From CAZBLK01 sp964492715 (lineage in GTDB: Bacteria > Bacillota > Clostridia > Lachnospirales > WRBF01): 64,000 nucleotides of DNA. Made by a program: the position numbers and the translations under genes. The stretch spans positions 62,001-126,000 of the forward strand of contig CAZBLK010000001.1 of the NCBI GenBank assembly GCA_964492715.1, read 5' to 3'. A model generated the notes under the pieces. That model was given only the letters and a program-made list of their open reading frames with translations. It had not been told where the DNA came from and did no database searches. Each line of letters opens with the position of its first letter. The stretch's first letter is position 1. Positions 23,440-30,884 of the stretch are shown here, piece after piece.

Positions 23440-24222
23440 ATGAAGCCTAAGCTTTTTGAAACAAGCCTCTACGAGCCTGTAAAAAGCTTTTTTACAGAAA
23501 AAGGGTATGATGTTTACGGCGAAGTAAAAGGCTGCGACTTAACTGCTGTAAAAGGTGATGAGCTTATAATTGTTGAGCTGAAGCTATCTTTTAATTTAAA
23601 ACTTTTGTATCAAGCTTTGGACAGAAAAAAGTTAACAGAGCATGTTTATGTCGCAATCCCACGCCCACGCTCAGTTAGAAGCAAGCATTATTTAAACTGT
23701 ATTCAAGTTTTAAAAGCTTTGGGTATTGGGCTTTTGGTTGTTTCGCTGGACAGCTCTTTTACAAGGGCTGAGGTGGTGCATGAACCAGAGCATTTACAGA
23801 AGCGACAAAGCAAACGCAGAAAGTCAAGTGTTTTAAAAGAAATTTCTGGCAGAAGCATAGATGCAAACAAAGGCGGAAGAAGTAAAGGTGCAATAAACAC
23901 GGCATTTCGTGAGCGTTCTATAAAAATTGCTTGTACACTTGAAAAGGTAGGGGAGTGTTCTCCAAAAAACCTTATAAAGCAGTTTGACTGCCCAAAGGAC
24001 ACTGGCTCAATTGTTAGCAGCAATTTTTACGGCTGGTTTGTTAGGGTAAAAACTGGAGTTTACGCCTTGTCAGAAAAAGGAAGGGCAGAGCTTTTAAGAG
24101 AGCAGTTTTTGCCAGTTGTAAATTTTTACCGTGATGAATTAGCAAGAAATGAATTAGAAAGAAAAGATTTAGAAAGAAAAGATTTAGAAAGAAAAGATAT
24201 AGATATAATAAATATATTATAA
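23440..24222 (+). CDS. DUF2161 family protein (putative PD-(D/E)XK nuclease fold)
   Basis: A 260-residue protein starting MKPKLFETSLYEPVKSFF. The N-terminal segment 'DVYGEVKGCDLTAVKGDELIIVELKLSF' shows the D...ExK spacing (Asp33, Glu48, Lys50) of restriction-like PD-(D/E)XK folds, as described for DUF2161. The C-terminal third ('KIACTLEKVGECSPKNLIKQF') looks like a winged-helix DNA-binding module. The extreme C-terminus is a tandem repeat, ERKDL three times, encoded by a 15-base DNA repeat (24150-24199). The biological target is unknown. Confidence 0.8.
   Translation: MKPKLFETSLYEPVKSFFTEKGYDVYGEVKGCDLTAVKGDELIIVELKLSFNLKLLYQALDRKKLTEHVYVAIPRPRSVRSKHYLNCIQVLKALGIGLLVVSLDSSFTRAEVVHEPEHLQKRQSKRRKSSVLKEISGRSIDANKGGRSKGAINTAFRERSIKIACTLEKVGECSPKNLIKQFDCPKDTGSIVSSNFYGWFVRVKTGVYALSEKGRAELLREQFLPVVNFYRDELARNELERKDLERKDLERKDIDIINIL
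24150..24199 (+). repeat. 15-bp tandem repeat at the end of the DUF2161 gene
   Basis: The unit TTAGAAAGAAAAGAT occurs about three times in a row, in frame, encoding LERKD repeats in the last 20 codons. Because the unit is a multiple of three, slippage would change the length of the charged tail without shifting the frame. Confidence 0.8.
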
Positions 24223-24236
24223 ATGGAGGAAATAAA

Positions 24237-24620
24237 ATGAGTAAAAAAATTATAGCAACAACAAAAGCACCAGGTGCAATCGGACCATATTCACAAGGAG
24301 TTTCTGCAAACCAAATGGTTTTCACATCAGGGCAGCTCCCCATAAACCCAGCAGACGGCAAGCTTGTAACAGATGATGTTAAAGAAGCGACAAAGCAATG
24401 CCTTGAAAACGTAAAAGCTATTTTGGAGGAAGCTGGCACAACACTTGAAAACGTAGTTAAGGTAACTGTTTTCTTAAAGGATTTAAACGACTTTGCTGCA
24501 ATGAACGATGTTTATAAAACTTATTTTACGGAAAACTGCCCAGCAAGAAGTGCTTTCCAAGTTGCAAAGCTTCCGCTTGATGCACTTGTGGAAATTGAAG
24601 CAGTGGCGGTTCTTCTATAA
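24237..24620 (+). CDS. ridA: RidA family reactive-intermediate deaminase
   Basis: 127 residues, starting MSKKIIATTKAPGAIGPYSQG, with a good AGGAGGAAA-like element 6 bases upstream. The active-site Arg is visible in 'NCPARSAFQVAKLP', and the trimer signature near the C-terminus in 'VEIEAVAVL'. RidA hydrolyses enamine/imine intermediates released by PLP enzymes. The stop overlaps the next start (TAATG), so ridA and the RNase Z gene are coupled. Confidence 0.96.
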   Translation: MSKKIIATTKAPGAIGPYSQGVSANQMVFTSGQLPINPADGKLVTDDVKEATKQCLENVKAILEEAGTTLENVVKVTVFLKDLNDFAAMNDVYKTYFTENCPARSAFQVAKLPLDALVEIEAVAVLL

Positions 24621-25543
24621 TGCTTGACGTTTGTTTGCTTGGAACGGGCGGAATGATGCCACTTCCTGACAGGTTTTTGACTTCGCTTGCTTGCCGTTTA
24701 AATGGGAAAATACTTTTGATAGACTGCGGCGAGGGAACACAAGTTACGCTAAAGCTTACTGGGTGGGGGTACAAGGCGATTGATGTCATTTGCTTTACGC
24801 ATTTTCACGCCGACCATGTTTCGGGGCTTCCAGGGCTTCTTCTTGCCATTGCAAACTCTGACCGTTCCGAGGATATTCACATTATAGGCCCTGTTGGGCT
24901 TAAAGAGGTTGTAAAGGGGCTTACGATAATTGCGCCTAAGCTTCCTTTTAATTTATTGCTGCATGAAATTGTTTCTGAAGACAATGCACTTTTTGGTGAA
25001 GGGCTTAGCCTAAGCGGTTTTAACATTAGGGCAGTGCCTGCCGAGCATAGAATACCTTGTGTTTCTTACAGGATTGACGTAAAACGCCCTGGCAAGTTTA
25101 TGCCTGAAAAAGCAAAGGAGCTTGGCTTGCCTATAACTTTGTGGAATGTAATTCAAAAAGAAGGGTTTGCGGAATACGACGGAAAAGTGTACACTTCTGA
25201 CATGGTAATGGGTGAGGAACGAAAAGGCATTTCAGTTTCTTATGCAACGGACAGCAGGCCGTCTGAACGGCTTACAGAACTTGTAAGGGGTTCTGATTTA
25301 TTGGTGTGCGAAGGAATTTACGGTGAGGACGAAAAGATTGAGAAGGCTATAGGATATGGGCACATGGTTTTTAGCGAAGCGGCTACTATGGCAAAAAATG
25401 GGGAAGTTGGGGAACTTTGGCTTACGCATTTTAGCCCATCTTTGACAGAGCCTGAATTGTTTTTGGACGTTGCTAAAGGGATTTTTGAAAATAGTGTTGT
25501 TGGGTTTGATAGGATTGGGAAGCAGATTAATTTCGCAGATTAG
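24620..25543 (+). CDS. rnz: Ribonuclease Z (metallo-beta-lactamase fold)
   Basis: 307 residues, the length of bacterial RNase Z. The family start 'LLGTGGMMPLPDRFLTSLACR' and the metal motif THFHADHVSGLPG are present, as are the later His-containing motifs 'YGHMVFSEA' and 'LTHFSPS'. The enzyme cuts the 3' trailer of tRNA precursors that lack an encoded CCA. It is translated with ridA (TAATG overlap). Confidence 0.95.
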   Translation: MLDVCLLGTGGMMPLPDRFLTSLACRLNGKILLIDCGEGTQVTLKLTGWGYKAIDVICFTHFHADHVSGLPGLLLAIANSDRSEDIHIIGPVGLKEVVKGLTIIAPKLPFNLLLHEIVSEDNALFGEGLSLSGFNIRAVPAEHRIPCVSYRIDVKRPGKFMPEKAKELGLPITLWNVIQKEGFAEYDGKVYTSDMVMGEERKGISVSYATDSRPSERLTELVRGSDLLVCEGIYGEDEKIEKAIGYGHMVFSEAATMAKNGEVGELWLTHFSPSLTEPELFLDVAKGIFENSVVGFDRIGKQINFAD

Positions 25544-25580
25544 GATTAGTAAACCAACTCCTTGATTGGGGGCTTTGGAT

Positions 25581-26252
25581 TTGAATATTGATAAAAAGAT
25601 ACAAAGCAAAATAATTGAAATTGGTAACAAATATAAAGACATAAAAAAGATAACTTTGTTTGGTTCAAGGGCTAGGGGGGATAACTCCGATAGAAGCGAC
25701 ATAGACTTAGCCGTTTACTTCGTTGATAAGCCAAATTACAATGTTATCGGGGACTTTGAGGAAATTGAAACACTGCTAAAAATTGATGTTACTGTTATAA
25801 CAAATGGCTTGGAAGAAAAATTTCTTCAGAATGTTAAAAATGAGGAGATTGTTGTTTATATGTTTAAACTGGAAAACAAGTTAAACAATTTTAAAAAAGC
25901 TTTAGATAAGCTTGAAGTTGTCGTAAAGCAATTTGATTTTGAAAATGATATAATCCGTGACAGCCTAATTCAAAGGTTTGAATTTTGCTATGAGCTTGCT
26001 TGGAAAACGCTTAAAGAATATTTGGTTTACAATGGCTTGTTGGTGGAAAGTATGCCACGTGCTGTTTTTAAAGCTGCTTATGAAAATGGGGTTATTGACA
26101 ATGCGGACATTTGGCTTGAAATGATTAGGGATAGAAATATTGCTTCGCATGAATATAGTGAGGAGCAAGCTAATGTTTTTGCTGAAAATATAGTTATTAA
26201 GTATTTTGATGAATTTAAAGGTTTGGCAATGAAAATAAATATAAGTAAATAA
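25581..26252 (+). CDS. Fused minimal nucleotidyltransferase and HI0074/HEPN-type protein
   Basis: 223 residues from a TTG start at 25581, with GGGGG eight bases upstream; a TTG at 25566 would add five residues. The N-terminal domain has the minimal nucleotidyltransferase motif GSRARGDNSDRSDID (Gly28-Ser29, Asp40, Asp42). The C-terminal domain ('QRFEFCYELAWKTLKEYL') is the HI0074-like helical partner and contains RNIASHEY (Arg185 to Tyr192), the Rx4HxY motif of HEPN toxins. In MNT-HEPN toxin-antitoxin pairs the transferase neutralises the toxin by modifying that tyrosine. Here both halves are in one polypeptide. Confidence 0.88.
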   Translation: MNIDKKIQSKIIEIGNKYKDIKKITLFGSRARGDNSDRSDIDLAVYFVDKPNYNVIGDFEEIETLLKIDVTVITNGLEEKFLQNVKNEEIVVYMFKLENKLNNFKKALDKLEVVVKQFDFENDIIRDSLIQRFEFCYELAWKTLKEYLVYNGLLVESMPRAVFKAAYENGVIDNADIWLEMIRDRNIASHEYSEEQANVFAENIVIKYFDEFKGLAMKINISK

Positions 26253-26270
26253 ATATAAACACATTTAAAA

Positions 26271-26306
26271 AAAATAACCTCTTACAATGTAGCAAGAGGT
26301 TATTTA
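26271..26306. terminator. Bidirectional terminator
   Basis: AAATAACCTCTTAC and GCAAGAGGTTATTT form a long stem with A-runs on one side and TTT on the other. It lies between the convergent MNT-HEPN and cobO genes. Confidence 0.85.
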
Positions 26307-26313
26307 AACTTAA

Positions 26314-26844
26314 CTAACTCTCAATTCCCTTCCTAGCCATAACACCAGCATCAAACGGGTGCTTAACCTTCCGCACCTCCGAAACATAATCTGCCATTTC
26401 CACAAATTCATCAGAAGGATTTCGCCCTGTAAGCACCAACTCAACGCCACTGGGACGCTTTTCCAAGAAGCCGTCAACGATTGCCTTATCAATAAATTCG
26501 TAGTTATAAGTAGAAATAATTTCATCAAGAACTAAAAGGTCGCACTTACCATTACTTGCCATTTCAGAAGCTTTCATAAATATTTCATTATGAATTTCTT
26601 TAATTTCGGTCATTTGCTGTTCAGTCATTTTATCTGTAAAAGGGAAAGGTTTTTCGCTTCGTAAAACTGTTACGTTTTCAAGCTTTTTAAGAGAAGTTAA
26701 TTCGCCAGTATTCCAGCTTTTTAAAAATTGTGCAAAAACGACGTATAAGCCACTACCAGCGGCACGGAGCGTAAGCCCCAGTGCCGCAGTAGTTTTGCCT
26801 TTGCCGTCACCGCAATAAATGTGCAAAAGCCCTAGCTTATCCAT
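26314..26844 (-). CDS. cobO: Corrinoid adenosyltransferase (CobO/BtuR/CobA family)
   Basis: 176 residues. The P-loop GDGKGKTTAALGL is near the N-terminus, followed by 'CDLLVLDEI' and the conserved 'GVELVLTGRNP'. The enzyme adenosylates cob(I)alamin or corrinoid intermediates. It is a single biosynthetic or salvage gene here, starting two bases after the ppdK stop, and so probably transcribed with ppdK. No cobalamin riboswitch is seen. Confidence 0.94.
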   Translation of the reverse strand: MDKLGLLHIYCGDGKGKTTAALGLTLRAAGSGLYVVFAQFLKSWNTGELTSLKKLENVTVLRSEKPFPFTDKMTEQQMTEIKEIHNEIFMKASEMASNGKCDLLVLDEIISTYNYEFIDKAIVDGFLEKRPSGVELVLTGRNPSDEFVEMADYVSEVRKVKHPFDAGVMARKGIES

Positions 26845-26846
26845 TT

Positions 26847-29471
26847 TTATTTGTTTTTAATAGCCGCTTGCGCTGCTGCAAGGCGTGCTATTGGCACACG
26901 GAAAGGTGAGCATGAAACGTATTGAAGCCCAATTCTATGGCAGAACTCAATGCTTGAAGGTTCGCCGCCATGCTCGCCGCAAATGCCAAGCTTAATGTTT
27001 GGACGTGTTTTTTGTCCTTTTTCAACAGCAATTTGCATAAGTTGTCCAACGCCTGTTTGGTCAAGCTTTGCTGTTGGGTCAGCTTCGTAAATTTTTCTTT
27101 CGATATAATCGTTAAGAATTTTACCAGCGTCGTCACGTGACAAGCCGTAAGTCATTTGTGTCAAGTCGTTTGTACCGAAAGAGAAGAACTCTGCATCTTT
27201 TGCAATGTCATCAGCAGTTAACGCAGCTCTTGGAATTTCAATCATAGTACCAACCATGTATTTAAGCTCTACACCAGACTTTTCAATGAGAGCCTTTGCA
27301 GTTTCGTCAATAACATCTTTAACGAAGCGAAGCTCTTTTGTGTCGCCTACAAGAGGAATCATAATTTCTGGTACAATGTTAAAGCCTTTGTTCTTCTTAA
27401 CTTCTAAAGCTGCTTCGATAATTGCTGTAGTTTGCATTTTAGCAATTTCTGGATAGCTTACAGCCAAACGGCAACCACGGTGACCCATCATTGGGTTAAG
27501 CTCGTGAAGGTTTGTAGCTTTTGCTTTTAAGTCTTCTACTGGTTTGCCCATTTCCTTTGCAAGGTGCTCAAAGTCAGCATCTTGAGTTGGAAGGAACTCG
27601 TGCAGAGGAGGGTCAAGCAAGCGGATTGTAACAGGTCTTTCTTCCATAGCTTCGTAAATGCCGATAAAGTCAGCCTTTTGGAAAGGAAGAAGCTCGTCTA
27701 ATGCCGCAACTCTTTCTGCTTCTGTATCTGAAAGAATCATCTTTCTCATTTTAGGAATACGGTTTTCTTCAAAGAACATGTGCTCTGTACGAGTAAGACC
27801 GATACCTTCTGCGCCAAACCCAATTGCCTTTTTAGCGTCGTTTGGAGTGTCAGCGTTTGTGCGAACTTTCAAAGTACGAACTTTGTCTGCCCAAGCCATA
27901 AACGTAGCAAAGTCGCCAGAAATTTCCGGTGTAACTGTTTTGATTGAGCCGTTGTAAATTACGCCAGTTGAACCGTCAAGAGAAATGAAGTCGCCTTCGT
28001 TTACACGAACGCCGCCAAGCTCAAAATACTTTTCTTCTTCATTCATCTTAATTTCTTCACAGCCAGAAACGCAGCAACGACCCATACCACGAGCAACAAC
28101 CGCTGCATGGCTTGTCATACCGCCACGAACTGTAAGAACGCCTTGTGCAAGGAACATGCCTTCAATGTCTTCTGGTGAAGTTTCAAGACGAACAAGTACA
28201 ACCTTTTCACCACGTTCAACAGCTTCTTTAACGTCTTCTGCTGTGAAGTAAGCTTTACCAGTTGCAGCACCAGGAGAAGCTGGAAGCCCTTTGCCAATTT
28301 GCTTAGCTTCTTTTAAAGAAGCGCCGTCAAATGTTGGGTGAAGAAGTTGGTCAAGTTGCTTTGGTTCAACTTTCATAACTGCTTCTTCTTCTGTAATTAA
28401 GCCTTCTTCTACAAGGTCAACTGCAATTTTCAAAGCGGCGTGAGCTGTACGCTTTCCTGTACGTGTTTGAAGGAAGTAAAGCTTGTTGTTTTCAATTGTA
28501 ATTTCCATGTCTTGCATGTCTTTGTAGTGGTTTTCCAAAAGGGTTGCAAACTTTTTAAACTCTGCATAAACTTCTGGCATTTCTTGCTCCAATTCCTCAA
28601 ATGGCTTTGGAGTGCGAACGCCTGCAACAACGTCTTCGCCTTGTGCGTTCATCATGTATTCGCCGTAAATTTTGTTTTCGCCTGTTGCAGCGTTTCTTGT
28701 GAACACAACGCCTGTGCCAGAAGTGTCGCCCATGTTGCCGAAAACCATAGATTGAACGTTTACTGCTGTACCCCAATCATAAGGAATGTCGTTCATACGT
28801 CTGTAAACGAATGCACGAGGGTTGTCCCATGAACGGAAAACGGCGCAAACTGCTTCGTAAAGCTGTTCCTTAGCGTCGCTTGGGAAGTCTTTACCTTGGT
28901 CGTCTTTATACAAAGCTTTAAACTTGTTAACAACAGTTTTTAAGTCTTCCTCTGAAAGGTCAAGGTCGCTCTTTAAACCGTGTTCTTCTTTATATTCATC
29001 AAGAACTCTCTCGAACTTCGACTTTGAAACGCCGATAACAACGTCAGAGAACATCATAATAAACCTTCTGTATGAGTCGTAAGCAAAGCGTGGGTTACCA
29101 GTTGCGTTTGCAAGTGCTTCAACAGCCTCGTCGTTAAGACCAAGGTTTAAAACAGTGTCCATCATGCCAGGCATAGAAGCCCTTGAGCCAGAACGTACAG
29201 AAACAAGAAGTGGGTTTTTAGTGTCACCAAACTTCTTGCCAGTTGTTTTTTCAAGTTCTGCCATGCAAGCATCAATTTGCGACTTAATGTCTTGTGAAAG
29301 CACCTTTCCTGAACTATTGTACAAAGTACAAGCTTCAGTTGTTACAATAAAGCCTGGTGGAATTGGAAGACCAAGCTCTGTCATTTCGGCAAGGTTTGCG
29401 CCTTTGCCGCCGAGAAGGTTGCGCATTTTGCCGTTACCTTCTGTAAACATGTAAACATATTTTACACTCAT
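26847..29471 (-). CDS. ppdK: Pyruvate, phosphate dikinase
   Basis: 874 residues, the full family length. The N-terminal nucleotide-binding domain starts 'YMFTEGNGKMRNLLGGKGANLAEMT'. The phosphohistidine domain carries GGMTSHAAVVARGMG (catalytic His near 456). The C-terminal PEP/pyruvate barrel ends with LGICGEHGGEPSS, whose Cys is the catalytic acid. The enzyme interconverts PEP and pyruvate with pyrophosphate and AMP, and gives extra ATP equivalents in anaerobic glycolysis. A TATAAT element about 40 bases upstream and AGGAGG support the start. Confidence 0.98.
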   Translation of the reverse strand: MSVKYVYMFTEGNGKMRNLLGGKGANLAEMTELGLPIPPGFIVTTEACTLYNSSGKVLSQDIKSQIDACMAELEKTTGKKFGDTKNPLLVSVRSGSRASMPGMMDTVLNLGLNDEAVEALANATGNPRFAYDSYRRFIMMFSDVVIGVSKSKFERVLDEYKEEHGLKSDLDLSEEDLKTVVNKFKALYKDDQGKDFPSDAKEQLYEAVCAVFRSWDNPRAFVYRRMNDIPYDWGTAVNVQSMVFGNMGDTSGTGVVFTRNAATGENKIYGEYMMNAQGEDVVAGVRTPKPFEELEQEMPEVYAEFKKFATLLENHYKDMQDMEITIENNKLYFLQTRTGKRTAHAALKIAVDLVEEGLITEEEAVMKVEPKQLDQLLHPTFDGASLKEAKQIGKGLPASPGAATGKAYFTAEDVKEAVERGEKVVLVRLETSPEDIEGMFLAQGVLTVRGGMTSHAAVVARGMGRCCVSGCEEIKMNEEEKYFELGGVRVNEGDFISLDGSTGVIYNGSIKTVTPEISGDFATFMAWADKVRTLKVRTNADTPNDAKKAIGFGAEGIGLTRTEHMFFEENRIPKMRKMILSDTEAERVAALDELLPFQKADFIGIYEAMEERPVTIRLLDPPLHEFLPTQDADFEHLAKEMGKPVEDLKAKATNLHELNPMMGHRGCRLAVSYPEIAKMQTTAIIEAALEVKKNKGFNIVPEIMIPLVGDTKELRFVKDVIDETAKALIEKSGVELKYMVGTMIEIPRAALTADDIAKDAEFFSFGTNDLTQMTYGLSRDDAGKILNDYIERKIYEADPTAKLDQTGVGQLMQIAVEKGQKTRPNIKLGICGEHGGEPSSIEFCHRIGLQYVSCSPFRVPIARLAAAQAAIKNK

Positions 29472-29657
29472 GATTAAACCTCCTATAATTATTCCTATAT
29501 ATTATAACACATTTTTTGTAAATTTGTAGTGTAAATATCAAGTTTATCTAAATTTGTTAAAAATATTCATCAGATGTTTACTACATAGCTTATTTTAATG
29601 TATAATGTTACAATTAAATGCGCTTAAAAATGTCTAAACATATTGGGAGGGCTTGGA

Positions 29658-30884
29658 TTGAATAGTTTTTTGCGCAAACATGGAATTCCAAAAGAACTTT
29701 TGCTTTTTCTTTTTGTAATTTCACTTAACGCTCTAGCCGCAGGGCTTAGTGACAACGTGTCGTCAAACTATTTTAAAGAAGTTTATAATGCAACTGCTCT
29801 GCAAAGAGGGTTTATAGAGTTCCCTCGTGAAATGCCTGGTATACTTTGCATTTTTGCAATTGCTGCTTTAAGCTTTCTTGGTGATGTAAGAACAGCTATT
29901 ATTGCACAGTTTTTAAGTGCTTTTGGAATACTTGTACTGGGGTTTTATACACCTTCATTTAATGTTATGCTTGTGTTTCTTTTCATTCATTCGCTTGGTA
30001 TGCACATTTACCTTCCGTTAAATGATGTTATTGGAATAAGCTTGGTTAAAGACAAAAGCACGCTGGGCAAAAGAATGGGGCAGTATTCGTCTTTGTACAC
30101 GGCGTTTGCAATGGTTTCTTCGGGAATTATTTTTTTTGGCTTTCGGTACGGAGTATTCAGTTTTCAAACGCCTGTTAAAACAGTTTTTGTGCTGGCTGGG
30201 GTAATTTGGGTAATAGTTGCGATTGTGCTTTTTAATATAAGCAAAGTTGTTAATTATCCTATTAAAGCAGGCGAAAAGTTTAAATTAATAATAAGGAAGG
30301 AATACAGGCTGTACTATGTACTTTCAATTTTGCGTGGCGCACAAAAGCAAATTATGCTTGTTTATGCACCGTGGCTTTTAATTGAAATTTTGGGCAAGAA
30401 GGCAGACACAATTGCACTTATAAGCATAGTAGGCTCGTTTATCGGTATTTTTTTTATGCCAATGCTTGGAAAATGGATAGACCGCTTTGGTGTAAAGAAA
30501 ATGCTTTACCTTGACGCACTTTCCTTTATTTTTGTTTATCTGGCCTATGGTTTAATGTCGTCTGGGTTTACATCGGGCTTGTTTACAAAGGTGGGGTTGC
30601 CTGTTTTAATTACTATGAGCCTTATAATTCTTGATAAAATGTCTATGCAGATGGGTATTATAAAAACACTGTATCTTCGTTCCATAGTTGTAGACGAAAA
30701 AGACATTACAAAAACACTTTCGCTTGGCATAAGCCTTGACCACGTCGTTTCAATTTTTGCTGGAATGCTTGGCGGTGTAATTTGGGTGTCGATTGGAGCG
30801 CAGTACATTTTTTACATAGCGGCTGTTTTGTCAGTTGGAAATTTAATAGTAGCATATTTAGTGAAGGAAGGAACAGAAAAATAA
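29658..30884 (+). CDS. MFS transporter
   Basis: 408 residues with about 12 transmembrane segments, starting at a TTG at 29658 (MNSFLRKHGIPKELLLFLFV) with GGGAGGG six bases upstream. The loop 'FIGIFFMPMLGKWIDRFGVKKM' holds the A-type MFS motif (GxWxDRxGxK). It belongs to the major facilitator superfamily; the substrate is unknown. The stop codon abuts the start of the topoisomerase gene, so the two may be cotranscribed. Confidence 0.88.
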   Translation: MNSFLRKHGIPKELLLFLFVISLNALAAGLSDNVSSNYFKEVYNATALQRGFIEFPREMPGILCIFAIAALSFLGDVRTAIIAQFLSAFGILVLGFYTPSFNVMLVFLFIHSLGMHIYLPLNDVIGISLVKDKSTLGKRMGQYSSLYTAFAMVSSGIIFFGFRYGVFSFQTPVKTVFVLAGVIWVIVAIVLFNISKVVNYPIKAGEKFKLIIRKEYRLYYVLSILRGAQKQIMLVYAPWLLIEILGKKADTIALISIVGSFIGIFFMPMLGKWIDRFGVKKMLYLDALSFIFVYLAYGLMSSGFTSGLFTKVGLPVLITMSLIILDKMSMQMGIIKTLYLRSIVVDEKDITKTLSLGISLDHVVSIFAGMLGGVIWVSIGAQYIFYIAAVLSVGNLIVAYLVKEGTEK

